From the NCBI RefSeq assembly GCF_000301035.1, contig NZ_JH932292.1, positions 186,001 through 250,000 on the forward strand: a stretch of DNA of 64,000 nt. Reading direction: 5' to 3'. This DNA comes from Facklamia hominis CCUG 36813 (GTDB lineage: Bacteria > Bacillota > Bacilli > Lactobacillales > Aerococcaceae). The notes below the pieces were generated by a model. The model had not been told where the DNA came from and made no database searches. It was given only the letters and a program-made list of their open reading frames with translations. Below, piece after piece: positions 54,837 through 63,170 of this stretch. Numbering within the stretch: position 1 is the stretch's first letter; each line of letters begins with the position of its first letter. The position numbers and the translations under genes were made by a program.

Positions 54837-54841
54837 TTGAC

Positions 54842-54869
54842 TTAAAGTTAGTTTTACTTTTGGTATAAT
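54842..54869 (+). promoter_or_regulatory. Promoter for the ypiA-to-dnaD operon
   Basis: TTAAAG (54842-54847), 16-base spacer, TATAAT (54864-54869) with TG one base before it. Confidence 0.65.
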
Positions 54870-54892
54870 GGACAATATAAGGAGGGGTTGTT

Positions 54893-56104
54893 TTGGATTT
54901 AGGTGAAGCAATCATTTTTATTGAGTCATTTTCTAATGTTGAGGAGGCCTATCAAGCTTTAATTGAATTATCCCAGAACTACCTCGATCAAGGAGCGGGA
55001 TCATCATTAAGCAAGGAAGATTTAGCTTCTTTATTGGTCTATTGGGCAAAAAAATGGGGACAACAAGGCTATCGAAAAGAAGAAATTGAACTCTATCAGT
55101 TAGCCTACCAATGGCAGGCGGATGCTAATATTGCTTTTTCTTTAGCAAAAGCGTGTAACCAACTGGGCCTATATACGCTAGCCTTGACTTATCTGGAGAA
55201 AGTGCCAGAACTTCAAGAGACCTATTCGATGAAGTTGCTACAGGGACAAGCTTTGGAAGGTTTAGGACAATTACGTCAAGCCAAGGATTGTTATCAAACA
55301 TTGATTAAGGCGTATCCAACCGAGTGGTTGGCTTATGACCAGCTTGCACAATTATTTGAACATGAAGGCTATGAAGATCAAGCTATTCGTTACTATCAAA
55401 CGCTTTATCAATACTTCTTAAAGGAAGATTCCAAACTTCGACGCTACTGGCGTAAAGCATTGCTTCGACTTTACTTACAACAAGAATATATCGATCAGGG
55501 GATTTTACAGAAACTATTAAGAGATCCCGATTTATCTTTAATTGAAGCTGAAGAGTTTTTTTTACAAGGGGTGTGTGCCTACTATTACCAAGACAATCAA
55601 TTGGCACTTGAAGCCTTTCAGCAAGCTATCGAATTGGAGGATGATTACCTTCAAGCTTACTTGTACATTATGGATATCCAACATATCTGTGGAGAGGAGA
55701 CAGCATTAAAGAATAGTATTCAACAATTTGTGAAGGTCGTTCCTAGCTATGATCTAGTCCTATTGGAATGTCTTCCATATCTAACAATTCGAGAAGATTA
55801 TGGTGAAGTACTTTATGATAAATTGATGGATTGTTTGCCCTTGATTGACGAAGAAGACTTAAAACAAAAGGTGTTACTTTTAGTCTTTAATCACTTATTA
55901 GCAATGCATCAAACTGAGCAGGCAAACGATCTAATCCATCAATTAAAAGATCAAATCATGGAAGCTGATTTGGCCTATTATAGGGCTAAGCTTGCTTTAA
56001 TCGAAGGGGATAAAGAAACCTTTAGCGTTAATATTGAACAAGCTTGGTTAGAAGGATGTCAAGCGGAAGATATTGAGAATCTGTATCAGCATTATCATTC
56101 CTAG
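54893..56104 (+). CDS. Tetratricopeptide repeat protein (YpiA-like)
   Basis: A 403-aa soluble all-helical protein. TPR units are visible from about residue 65 onward (for example KEEIELYQLAYQWQADANIAFSLAKACNQLGLYTLALTYLEKVPE, then LLQGQALEGLGQLRQAKDCYQTLIKAYP and YEDQAIRYYQTLY), with a further unit near 225-255. No catalytic motif, signal peptide or membrane helix is seen, so it should be a scaffold. It starts at TTG 54893 behind GGAGGGG. A TPR protein before ypiB is conserved in Bacillus and Lactobacillales, but the function is unknown. Confidence 0.85.
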   Translation: MDLGEAIIFIESFSNVEEAYQALIELSQNYLDQGAGSSLSKEDLASLLVYWAKKWGQQGYRKEEIELYQLAYQWQADANIAFSLAKACNQLGLYTLALTYLEKVPELQETYSMKLLQGQALEGLGQLRQAKDCYQTLIKAYPTEWLAYDQLAQLFEHEGYEDQAIRYYQTLYQYFLKEDSKLRRYWRKALLRLYLQQEYIDQGILQKLLRDPDLSLIEAEEFFLQGVCAYYYQDNQLALEAFQQAIELEDDYLQAYLYIMDIQHICGEETALKNSIQQFVKVVPSYDLVLLECLPYLTIREDYGEVLYDKLMDCLPLIDEEDLKQKVLLLVFNHLLAMHQTEQANDLIHQLKDQIMEADLAYYRAKLALIEGDKETFSVNIEQAWLEGCQAEDIENLYQHYHS

Positions 56105-56114
56105 GGAGGCCACT

Positions 56115-56642
56115 ATGACGTATCAACAGGAAAAATTACAAATGATTGATTGGTTAATTGTGAACCGTCCACATTTTGATCGTCAAGTTAATGCTTTTTA
56201 CCATTATTTGCAGGCTCATCCATCCGTCTTATCTTTACTTGAGTTTTCAGATCAAGTTATCTTTGCTCCTTTGGCTTTTAAAATCTCTTATCAACAAACT
56301 CAAGAGAGCTATTTTACCTACTTTAAAGGAGATTATTCTTATCGGTCGATAGATCAAGCTTTTCATGATTTTCGTTTAAATGCCAGATCACAAAAGAAGA
56401 TCTATTATATTGAATTAGATTGTCCAGACTATTATTATTATTGCCAGAAAATGAATATCTTTGTTGAAAATCCTTTTGCTCCGCTATGTGGAGACCTCCT
56501 GAAGGAAGTTGATTATACGGCGGATCAATTAGCCAAAGAGGGGCAACGCCAGGTATTGATGGAACATATCAACCAAGCTTTAATTGAACATGATCGGACT
56601 AAGTTTGACGTATTAACTAATATTTTAAGACAAGCTACTTAA
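56115..56642 (+). CDS. YpiB/UPF0302 family protein
   Basis: A 175-aa soluble protein of the YpiB (UPF0302) family. It shows the opening QQEKLQMIDWLIVNRPHFDRQVNAFYHYLQAHP, then QAFHDFRLNARSQKKIYYIEL, which is the most typical family stretch, and a C-terminal helical part that binds no recognised ligand. ATG 56115 follows GGGAGG; upstream in-frame codons lie within ypiA. It sits 10 bases after ypiA and 10 before cca. The biochemical role is not established, so no symbol is given. Confidence 0.8.
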   Translation: MTYQQEKLQMIDWLIVNRPHFDRQVNAFYHYLQAHPSVLSLLEFSDQVIFAPLAFKISYQQTQESYFTYFKGDYSYRSIDQAFHDFRLNARSQKKIYYIELDCPDYYYYCQKMNIFVENPFAPLCGDLLKEVDYTADQLAKEGQRQVLMEHINQALIEHDRTKFDVLTNILRQAT

Positions 56643-56652
56643 GGAGGCAGGT

Positions 56653-57888
56653 ATGAAATTAGACTTAACAGATCCATTATTTCTTAAGGCAATCCCTGTA
56701 CTAAAGGAGCTTGAATCACATGGTTATGAGGCTTATTTTGTAGGAGGTTGCGTAAGAGATAGTCTATTGAACAAGGGCATCTCGGATATTGATATTGCGA
56801 CTTCTGCCTTTCCAGAAGAGGTTCAATCCATTTTTCCTAAACACTTTGATGTTGGCTTAGAACATGGTACTGTGGTTGTTTTATTTCATGGGGAATCCTA
56901 CGAAATTACCACATTTAGAACGGAGTCGACCTATTCGGACTACCGGCGACCTGATCAGGTTTCCTTTGTTCGAGATTTAGTAGAAGACACAAAACGCCGT
57001 GATTTTACGATAAATGCGATGGCACTAGATGCAAGAGGCGTCTTATTCGATTATCATGATGGATTGAAGGATCTTGAAGATCAAAAAATAAGAGCGGTAG
57101 GGCAAGCTCATGATCGTTTTCAAGAAGATGCCCTTAGAATGATGCGTGCAATTCGTTTTGCAAGTCAATTAGGTTTTGAACTAGAATCTCAGACCTATAT
57201 AGCCATTCAAGCCTTATCGAAAAATTTAGCGTATATTTCGATTGAACGTATTCGAATTGAATTTGAAAAAACAATGCTTGGAAGACATTTTAATTGTTGT
57301 TTGCCATTAATCAAGGAGTCACATCTATTAGATCATTTTCCCCTTTATAATGGTCAACGCTATTGTCTAGGTATGGATGCCTTAGCTAATGAAATAAGCG
57401 ATCTTAAGGATTATTCAATCGTTCAAGCTTGGGCTTTCTTATTACGTGGTATGGAATTATCTGAATCATCCGATCGTCAAAATCTGTTAAAGAAGTGGAC
57501 ATTATCTAATCAAAGAATTAACCAAATCCAAGAGTATTATCAACTAATCGTTAATGTTGAAAACGGAGCGATTCAACCGATTGATCTTTATTCATTTAGT
57601 AGCCAATCCATTGAATTATTGGAGGATTATTTGATAGCCAAGGAGCAGAAATCATTAGCCGCATTAATTCGAGACCATTTCGATTCTTTAGCGATCCATG
57701 ATCGTAAGGAGCTTGCACTTAATGGAAGTGATATTATGCAGATTCTGGACATGCACCATGGCGGACCTCTAATCGGCCAAATTTTGGATTATTTAGAAAC
57801 TCAAGTCATAAAAAATAATTTAAGAAATGATCGTTTAATTTTAGAAAAAGCAGTTCAAGATTATAGCAAGTCTTATAATGATAGTTAG
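56653..57888 (+). CDS. cca: CCA-adding tRNA nucleotidyltransferase
   Basis: Builds or repairs the CCA end of tRNAs from CTP and ATP without a template. The 411-aa class II enzyme has YFVGGCVRDSLL, the catalytic Asp45-x-Asp47 in DIDIATSAFPEEVQ, TFRTESTYSDYRRP, RRDFTINAMALD, and the ERIRIEFEKTMLG helix region of the neck. Length agrees with Gram-positive forms, which do both C and A addition. ATG 56653 follows AAGGAGG. It is embedded in the ypiA operon ahead of the dinG-like gene. Confidence 0.95.
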   Translation: MKLDLTDPLFLKAIPVLKELESHGYEAYFVGGCVRDSLLNKGISDIDIATSAFPEEVQSIFPKHFDVGLEHGTVVVLFHGESYEITTFRTESTYSDYRRPDQVSFVRDLVEDTKRRDFTINAMALDARGVLFDYHDGLKDLEDQKIRAVGQAHDRFQEDALRMMRAIRFASQLGFELESQTYIAIQALSKNLAYISIERIRIEFEKTMLGRHFNCCLPLIKESHLLDHFPLYNGQRYCLGMDALANEISDLKDYSIVQAWAFLLRGMELSESSDRQNLLKKWTLSNQRINQIQEYYQLIVNVENGAIQPIDLYSFSSQSIELLEDYLIAKEQKSLAALIRDHFDSLAIHDRKELALNGSDIMQILDMHHGGPLIGQILDYLETQVIKNNLRNDRLILEKAVQDYSKSYNDS

Positions 57889-57900
57889 AGGGGGAGTTTG

Positions 57901-60426
57901 GTGAAATACGCAGTCGTAGATTTAGAATCAACGGGTCCCCGTCTAGATCAAGGAGATCGTATCATACAAATTGGGGCGGTTATTGTTTCAGACGGACAAG
58001 TTATTGAACAAAAGCAAAGCTTAGTTAACCCTCATCAAGAGCTTTCAATTCGTATTCAACAATTGACAGGTATTCGGTCTGAGGAATTAAAAACGGCACC
58101 CGATTTCAGTCAAATTGCTCAGGAGTGGTTTGCACGATTGGCAGATTGTGTCTTTGTGGCCCATAATTTGCATCATGATCTTCTTTTCTTGAAAGATCAT
58201 TTTGCAGAGTCTGGTTTAAATTTTGACCCGCCGGCAATCGATAGTATCCTTTTGGCTAAGATCTGCTTTCCCCAAGCTAGAGCCTATAACTTAATCGATT
58301 TGGCTGCGGACTTTCATTTGATTTATAATGAAGCACATCAGGCTTTAGCTGATGCTCAAATTACCTGTCAGTTGCTAGATGTAATGGCTCGAAAATGCCA
58401 ACAACTATCTGAAAAATGTCTTGAGCAAGTCATAACTATTAGTAAATCTTTGGACCATCAGGAGTCTTATTTTTTTGAATCAGCTTGTAATTTTTGCCTT
58501 GATAAGCCGTTAGTTGGAAAACGTGTTTATCAAAAAGATTCACGGGAGACTCTAAGTGAAACAATTCTTCTGTGGGGGCAACTTTTGCAAGAAAAATTGT
58601 CTAACCAGGCTCATTTGATTGTAGAAGGTAATCTTCATGCGATTGATAAAAAAGACCAAGCTTTAATCGTAGAGTGGTTTTTGAATCAAGGTGAAAAAGT
58701 TGTTTTAGTAAGTTCAAAAATAAATTTTTGGAGAGAGCGGTATCGTTTATCCGAATTGTCTGATCAGCCTTCGACTACGATTCTTTTAAATCCAAATGAT
58801 TACATACATCCACAACGATTTAAAAAAGTCTTTGCAAGCTTAAAAAAAAGAAAAATGCAGACTTATCAAGCGGTTATTTTAGCCGCGTCTTGTATTTGGT
58901 TGGAGGAAACGCAGACTGGCTTACTCTTAGAGTTAAATCATGAAATTGATATTAGACGGTTAATGGTAGAGTATGAAACGTCAAATCAACTGTTTGCTGT
59001 TAATCCTTTTTATCAAAGGGCAGCGGAACAAGCCCAAAAAGCTCAGTTAGTTATTATGACGGATCAATCCTTATTTGGACTTAAACAGTCAAAAAAAATA
59101 CGAAGCTTGTTAGCAAATCATTTGTTAATGATTCAAGATCTTGATCATCTTGCTCAAAGTGCGATGATTCATTTTCAGCGAACGTTTAATTTAAGTCATT
59201 TCTTAGTTTTGGGACTTAAGTTAAAAGAGTTACTTTTTATGGACTTGGATGAAGATTCAGATTCGATACGGTTAATTAATCAATTATTGTGGATGAACGA
59301 TCATTTTCAGAATTATTTGGAGCATTTAGAAAGTCAGCTGCAAACGATTTATCTCCCGATTGAAAAACAGCAGAATCGAATTCTTTACTTAAATCACTAT
59401 CCTCAAATTAAAAAGGATTTATATCACTTTTTACAAAGTTTGCAATCGAGACTTGATCGATTTATTGAGGCCGTCATGCTTTGGCCAAAAAGTGATCAAA
59501 TAAATTTTCAGGACAAATTTAAAGAAATCTTAACAATGTGTCATCAAGGTCGCAAGTTGATTGCTAGTTTATTAGATGAGAATTCCTATATTATTTTAAA
59601 GAGTCATCAGGTACAAGAGCGTTTTTATCAATTCAATGTTTGTAGTCGTGATTATCAATATATCAACTTTCATGAGGATTTTTTGGAGCCATTTCATCAA
59701 GTCTTACTTTTTTCACCTGGGAATGCTTATTTTAAACAATTTATTGGTAGTTATCATCGCTTGAATCTCTGGAATTATGCTTACTATCTGCTTAAACAAA
59801 GTGAGCCTGCCTTAGATGTTTATCTTGAAATGGATTATTTACCAACTCGATCAACTAAGACGACAGACTTAACCGATGATTTAAAATCAGTGGTAGATTG
59901 GATGAATGATTCTTCCAATTTCGATCGATCAGTAAGTCAAGTGCTTCTTGTTGGGAGTCGTCAGCAAGCAGTTGAAGCCTATCAGTATTTGACTCAGCAC
60001 TTAGATAATTCGATCGAAATTCCTATTTTTGCTCAACATATTTCGGGAAGCATGAATAAAATAAAACGCTATATTAGAGAGTCAAATACCTTTGTGTTAG
60101 TGATTCAGTGGCAAACGCTCAAAGATTTGGATTGGCCGATTTTACACAAGACGGTCCAACTTCATTGGATCAAGCTTCCCTTTAGATCATTGGAAGATCC
60201 TTTGATAAAACTGCAAGCAGATTTAGCCTCAATTTCCAAGGAAGAGATTTTTGACCAATTATTAATCGCAGATATGTGTCATAATTTGTTAGCGACTTGC
60301 CAAACAGCGAAAGGAATTTTTTCTTTAGATCTAATACTTCTATTTGATGGACGAGTTTTTAGTAAATATTATTCAAAAGAAATTCAGCAAAGACTTGATC
60401 GAAGCCTACATTTTATTCTAGAATAG
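57901..60426 (+). CDS. dinG: DinG-like protein: active-looking 3'-5' exonuclease fused to a degenerate helicase
   Basis: The first 165 residues are a DEDDh exonuclease like DNA polymerase epsilon: Asp7 and Glu9 in VVDLESTG, Asp93 in VAHNLHHDLLFL, His146 and Asp151 in HQALADAQ. The remaining 675 residues align by position with the DinG superfamily 2 helicase, but the expected Walker A place (about 238-250, LIVEGNLHAIDKK) lacks GxGKT/S, and the DEAH place reads QDLDH (412-416). The LPFRSLEDPL segment typical of DinG remains. The frame is open throughout, so this is a maintained protein, not a fresh pseudogene. GTG 57901 fits the AGAGGGGGA site better than TTG 57898. Confidence 0.85.
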   Translation: MKYAVVDLESTGPRLDQGDRIIQIGAVIVSDGQVIEQKQSLVNPHQELSIRIQQLTGIRSEELKTAPDFSQIAQEWFARLADCVFVAHNLHHDLLFLKDHFAESGLNFDPPAIDSILLAKICFPQARAYNLIDLAADFHLIYNEAHQALADAQITCQLLDVMARKCQQLSEKCLEQVITISKSLDHQESYFFESACNFCLDKPLVGKRVYQKDSRETLSETILLWGQLLQEKLSNQAHLIVEGNLHAIDKKDQALIVEWFLNQGEKVVLVSSKINFWRERYRLSELSDQPSTTILLNPNDYIHPQRFKKVFASLKKRKMQTYQAVILAASCIWLEETQTGLLLELNHEIDIRRLMVEYETSNQLFAVNPFYQRAAEQAQKAQLVIMTDQSLFGLKQSKKIRSLLANHLLMIQDLDHLAQSAMIHFQRTFNLSHFLVLGLKLKELLFMDLDEDSDSIRLINQLLWMNDHFQNYLEHLESQLQTIYLPIEKQQNRILYLNHYPQIKKDLYHFLQSLQSRLDRFIEAVMLWPKSDQINFQDKFKEILTMCHQGRKLIASLLDENSYIILKSHQVQERFYQFNVCSRDYQYINFHEDFLEPFHQVLLFSPGNAYFKQFIGSYHRLNLWNYAYYLLKQSEPALDVYLEMDYLPTRSTKTTDLTDDLKSVVDWMNDSSNFDRSVSQVLLVGSRQQAVEAYQYLTQHLDNSIEIPIFAQHISGSMNKIKRYIRESNTFVLVIQWQTLKDLDWPILHKTVQLHWIKLPFRSLEDPLIKLQADLASISKEEIFDQLLIADMCHNLLATCQTAKGIFSLDLILLFDGRVFSKYYSKEIQQRLDRSLHFILE

Positions 60427-60457
60427 AAAGCATGAGACAGTAGATAGGGGTGGTGAG

Positions 60458-60934
60458 GTGAAACGACGAACAGTCTCAATCTTAACTTTTATTTTATTAG
60501 TGGTAATGATTTCACTATTATCAGTTTTTATGGCTAGTCAGGCTCATTTAAGTCGAGCAGAAGAAGAAACAATCGCCTTGGTTGAAGTTGATCATACGGT
60601 CAAGAAGGTTAACCAATTTTATTGGACAACCACCGATCAGTCATGCTTTACGATCGACTTTATCGATGATCAAGCTGAACGTTTTTATGCGATTGTTGAA
60701 AGGGAAGGGGGAGATATTCATTATTTCCCTTACCAAGAATTGATCAAGGAAAGTGATGCGAAGTCAATTACTGCTAGTGAAATCAAAGATCCTCAAATCA
60801 TGCAAGCTCGATTAGGATTATATAAAGAGAAACCTGTATGGGAAATGACTTTACGTAATTCAAATCAGACAATCTCATATTTTATCTTAGATGCAAAAAC
60901 AGGAGAGTGGGTTCAAACCCTCTCTAATATTTAA
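60458..60934 (+). CDS. tseB: YpmB/TseB-like membrane protein (DUF5590)
   Basis: A 158-aa protein with a short basic start (KRRTVS), one membrane helix (about 7-27), and an extracellular domain of the DUF5590/PepSY-like kind (VDHTVKKVNQFYWTTTDQSCFTIDF to MTLRNSNQTISYFILDAKTGEWVQ). In Bacillus the homologue TseB affects cell wall elongation through a penicillin-binding protein. Translation starts at GTG 60458 behind AGGGG. The order dinG-ypmB-asnS is the same as in Bacillus except that aspB is missing between ypmB and asnS. Confidence 0.85.
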   Translation: MKRRTVSILTFILLVVMISLLSVFMASQAHLSRAEEETIALVEVDHTVKKVNQFYWTTTDQSCFTIDFIDDQAERFYAIVEREGGDIHYFPYQELIKESDAKSITASEIKDPQIMQARLGLYKEKPVWEMTLRNSNQTISYFILDAKTGEWVQTLSNI

Positions 60935-60946
60935 GGAGGAGAATAA

Positions 60947-62245
60947 ATGGAATTAATTACCATGGATCAAGCGAGTGCTCATGTGGATGAGACTGTCCAA
61001 GTGAATGCTTGGTTGACTAATAAGCGATCATCTGGAAAAATCGCCTTCTTACAATTAAGAGATGGCCGTGTTAATTTTCAAGGAATCGTATTAAAGCAAG
61101 AGGTTGGAGAAGAAGTTTTTCATCAAGCAAAATCCTTAGGACAAGAAAGTTCTATACGTTTAACTGGAATTGTTCAACGTGATGATCGGTCTTCTTTAGG
61201 CTATGAGTTACTTATTAAGTCGATTGAATTAATTGGAGCGAGTGAAGATTATCCAATTACCCCTAAAGAGCATGGGACTGACTTTTTAATGGATCACCGT
61301 CACTTATGGTTACGGTCTAACCGTCAACATGCCATTATGCTTATTCGAAATGAGTTAATTCGTGCTACCTATAAATTCTTCAATGATCGTGGATTTATTA
61401 AGATTGATCCCCCTATTTTAACAGGATCGGCTCCTGAAGGAACGACAGAATTATTCCATACTGAATATTTTGACCAAGATGCTTATCTATCCCAGTCTGG
61501 TCAGCTTTATATGGAAGCAGCGGCCATGGCATTTGGTAAAGTTTTTTCTTTTGGACCGACATTTAGAGCGGAAAAATCTAAAACTCGTCGTCATTTAATT
61601 GAATTTTGGATGATGGAACCTGAAATGGCTAATTGTGACCATGAAGAAAGTCTAAAAATTCAAGAAGAATATGTTGCTTATTTAGTACAGAATGTCTTAG
61701 ATCACTGCCAAATGGCATTGGAGACTTTGGGACGTGACCAAGACCAATTACGTAAATATACGAAATTACCCTATGCACGCATTGAATATACCGATGCGAT
61801 TGAACTTTTAAAAGAAAATGGTTTTGATGATATTGAATGGGGACAAGATTTTGGATCACCTCATGAAACCTTTGTCGCTAACCAAAATGATCAGCCGGTC
61901 TTTATCGTTAATTGGCCAAAATCGATTAAACCATTTTATATGAAAGAGAATCCCGATAATCCAGAAACCGTGCTCTGTGCGGATATGATTGCGCCTGAAG
62001 GTTATGGGGAAATCATTGGCGGTTCTCAACGGATTGATGACTATGATAAGATGGTTGAAAATATTAAAGCCTATCAGCTTGATCCAGAAACCTATGCCTG
62101 GTACCTCGATTTAAGAAAATATGGATCGGTTCCACATTCAGGATTTGGTTTGGGGCTTGAAAGAACAGTTGCTTGGATTTGTGGTATTGAACATATTCGA
62201 GAAACTGCTCCATTCCCACGTTTATTACACCGCTTGTATCCATAA
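60947..62245 (+). CDS. asnS: Asparaginyl-tRNA synthetase
   Basis: Charges tRNA-Asn with asparagine. The 432-aa class II enzyme has an N-terminal anticodon-binding OB domain (about 10-105), then the catalytic core with motif 1 around [22 protein letters not shown], motif 2 [20 protein letters not shown], and motif 3 [16 protein letters not shown]. The FWMMEPEMA stretch is typical for Asn rather than Asp enzymes. ATG 60947 follows AAGGAGG. No T-box leader lies ahead of it because it is internal to an operon. Confidence 0.97.
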   Translation: MELITMDQASAHVDETVQVNAWLTNKRSSGKIAFLQLRDGRVNFQGIVLKQEVGEEVFHQAKSLGQESSIRLTGIVQRDDRSSLGYELLIKSIELIGASEDYPITPKEHGTDFLMDHRHLWLRSNRQHAIMLIRNELIRATYKFFNDRGFIKIDPPILTGSAPEGTTELFHTEYFDQDAYLSQSGQLYMEAAAMAFGKVFSFGPTFRAEKSKTRRHLIEFWMMEPEMANCDHEESLKIQEEYVAYLVQNVLDHCQMALETLGRDQDQLRKYTKLPYARIEYTDAIELLKENGFDDIEWGQDFGSPHETFVANQNDQPVFIVNWPKSIKPFYMKENPDNPETVLCADMIAPEGYGEIIGGSQRIDDYDKMVENIKAYQLDPETYAWYLDLRKYGSVPHSGFGLGLERTVAWICGIEHIRETAPFPRLLHRLYP

Positions 62246-62266
62246 AAAGAAGGAGGGAATGATCGC

Positions 62267-63004
62267 ATGAGTGAATCAATCTATGATTGGATGAAGTCGG
62301 GATATACAATCATTCCCAATATTTTAATACAACGATTTGCTCAGTTAAAATTAACATCTGACGAATTTGTGGTGGTAGTCTATCTGTTAGAGCATATTCA
62401 TAACCATCAATCTGTCGATACAGTGGCTTCCATCGCGAATCAACTTGGTTGGTCAAGCGAAAAGCTGTATGCTAATCTTAATTCACTTTTAGATAAAAAC
62501 TATTTAAATATTGAATTAGTATCTAATGATCAAGGAAAAAAAACAGATCATTATACCCTTAGGCCGTTGTTTGATTATTTAAATGATCAGATGCATAAGG
62601 AACAGACATCAAGCCAAGCTGTTGGACAACAGAAAACGAGTGTTCTTCAAAATGAAACTAAGATGAGTCAATTGCTCCAACAATTTGAGGAAGGCTTTGG
62701 GCGTGGTTTATCGTCTTCTGAATTAGATATGGTTAATCAATGGATTAACCAAGATAAGTATTCGCTGGATCTCATTCAATTAGCTTTAAGAGAGGCCATG
62801 ATTCGAGAAGCTTATTCTTTTAAATATATTGATCGTATTCTATTAAATTGGCAGCAGAATAATATTAAAACTTATGAAGAAGCTAGAGCTTATATTCAGG
62901 CATTCGATCAAAAATCCATTCGATCTGCTTCAGATTATCAAGAACCATCACTAAAAGATCAAAATAACTATCAGATCCCCATTATTGATTGGGGATCATC
63001 CTAA
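62267..63004 (+). CDS. dnaD: DnaD-family primosomal/replication protein
   Basis: Helps assemble the replication restart and initiation primosome. The 245-aa protein has an N-terminal winged-helix domain (about 15-100; FVVVVYLLEHIHNHQSVDTVASIANQLGWSSEKLY), a polar linker, and the C-terminal DnaD/DnaB2 domain with the canonical YIDRILLNWQQNNI motif. ATG 62267 follows AAGGAGGG. It follows asnS as in Bacillus, where nth comes next; here an IS1182-type element begins about 16 bases after the stop, so nth is displaced or absent. Confidence 0.93.
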   Translation: MSESIYDWMKSGYTIIPNILIQRFAQLKLTSDEFVVVVYLLEHIHNHQSVDTVASIANQLGWSSEKLYANLNSLLDKNYLNIELVSNDQGKKTDHYTLRPLFDYLNDQMHKEQTSSQAVGQQKTSVLQNETKMSQLLQQFEEGFGRGLSSSELDMVNQWINQDKYSLDLIQLALREAMIREAYSFKYIDRILLNWQQNNIKTYEEARAYIQAFDQKSIRSASDYQEPSLKDQNNYQIPIIDWGSS

Positions 63005-63043
63005 AATCCAAACTCATAAAGAGGCTGTGACATAAGTCCACCA

Positions 63044-63089
63044 AAAAACCGGCTGAATCGTTGATATTACAACGATTCAGCCGGTTTTT
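63044..63089 (+). terminator. Insulating hairpin at the left end of the IS element
   Basis: A 20-bp perfect stem with an ATATTA loop, ending in T's; it would stop dnaD read-through before the transposase. Confidence 0.8.
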
Positions 63090-63090
63090 A

Positions 63091-63099
63091 TGTTATAAT
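63091..63099 (+). promoter_or_regulatory. Extended -10 promoter for the transposase
   Basis: TG (63091-63092) then perfect TATAAT (63094-63099), between the two hairpins; no good -35 is seen. Confidence 0.5.
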
Positions 63100-63170
63100 T
63101 AAGTTAATCAATAAAAAAACAGAGGACCTCACCCCTCTGTTTCCATTTCAATCCTAGAAAGGACCAAAAA

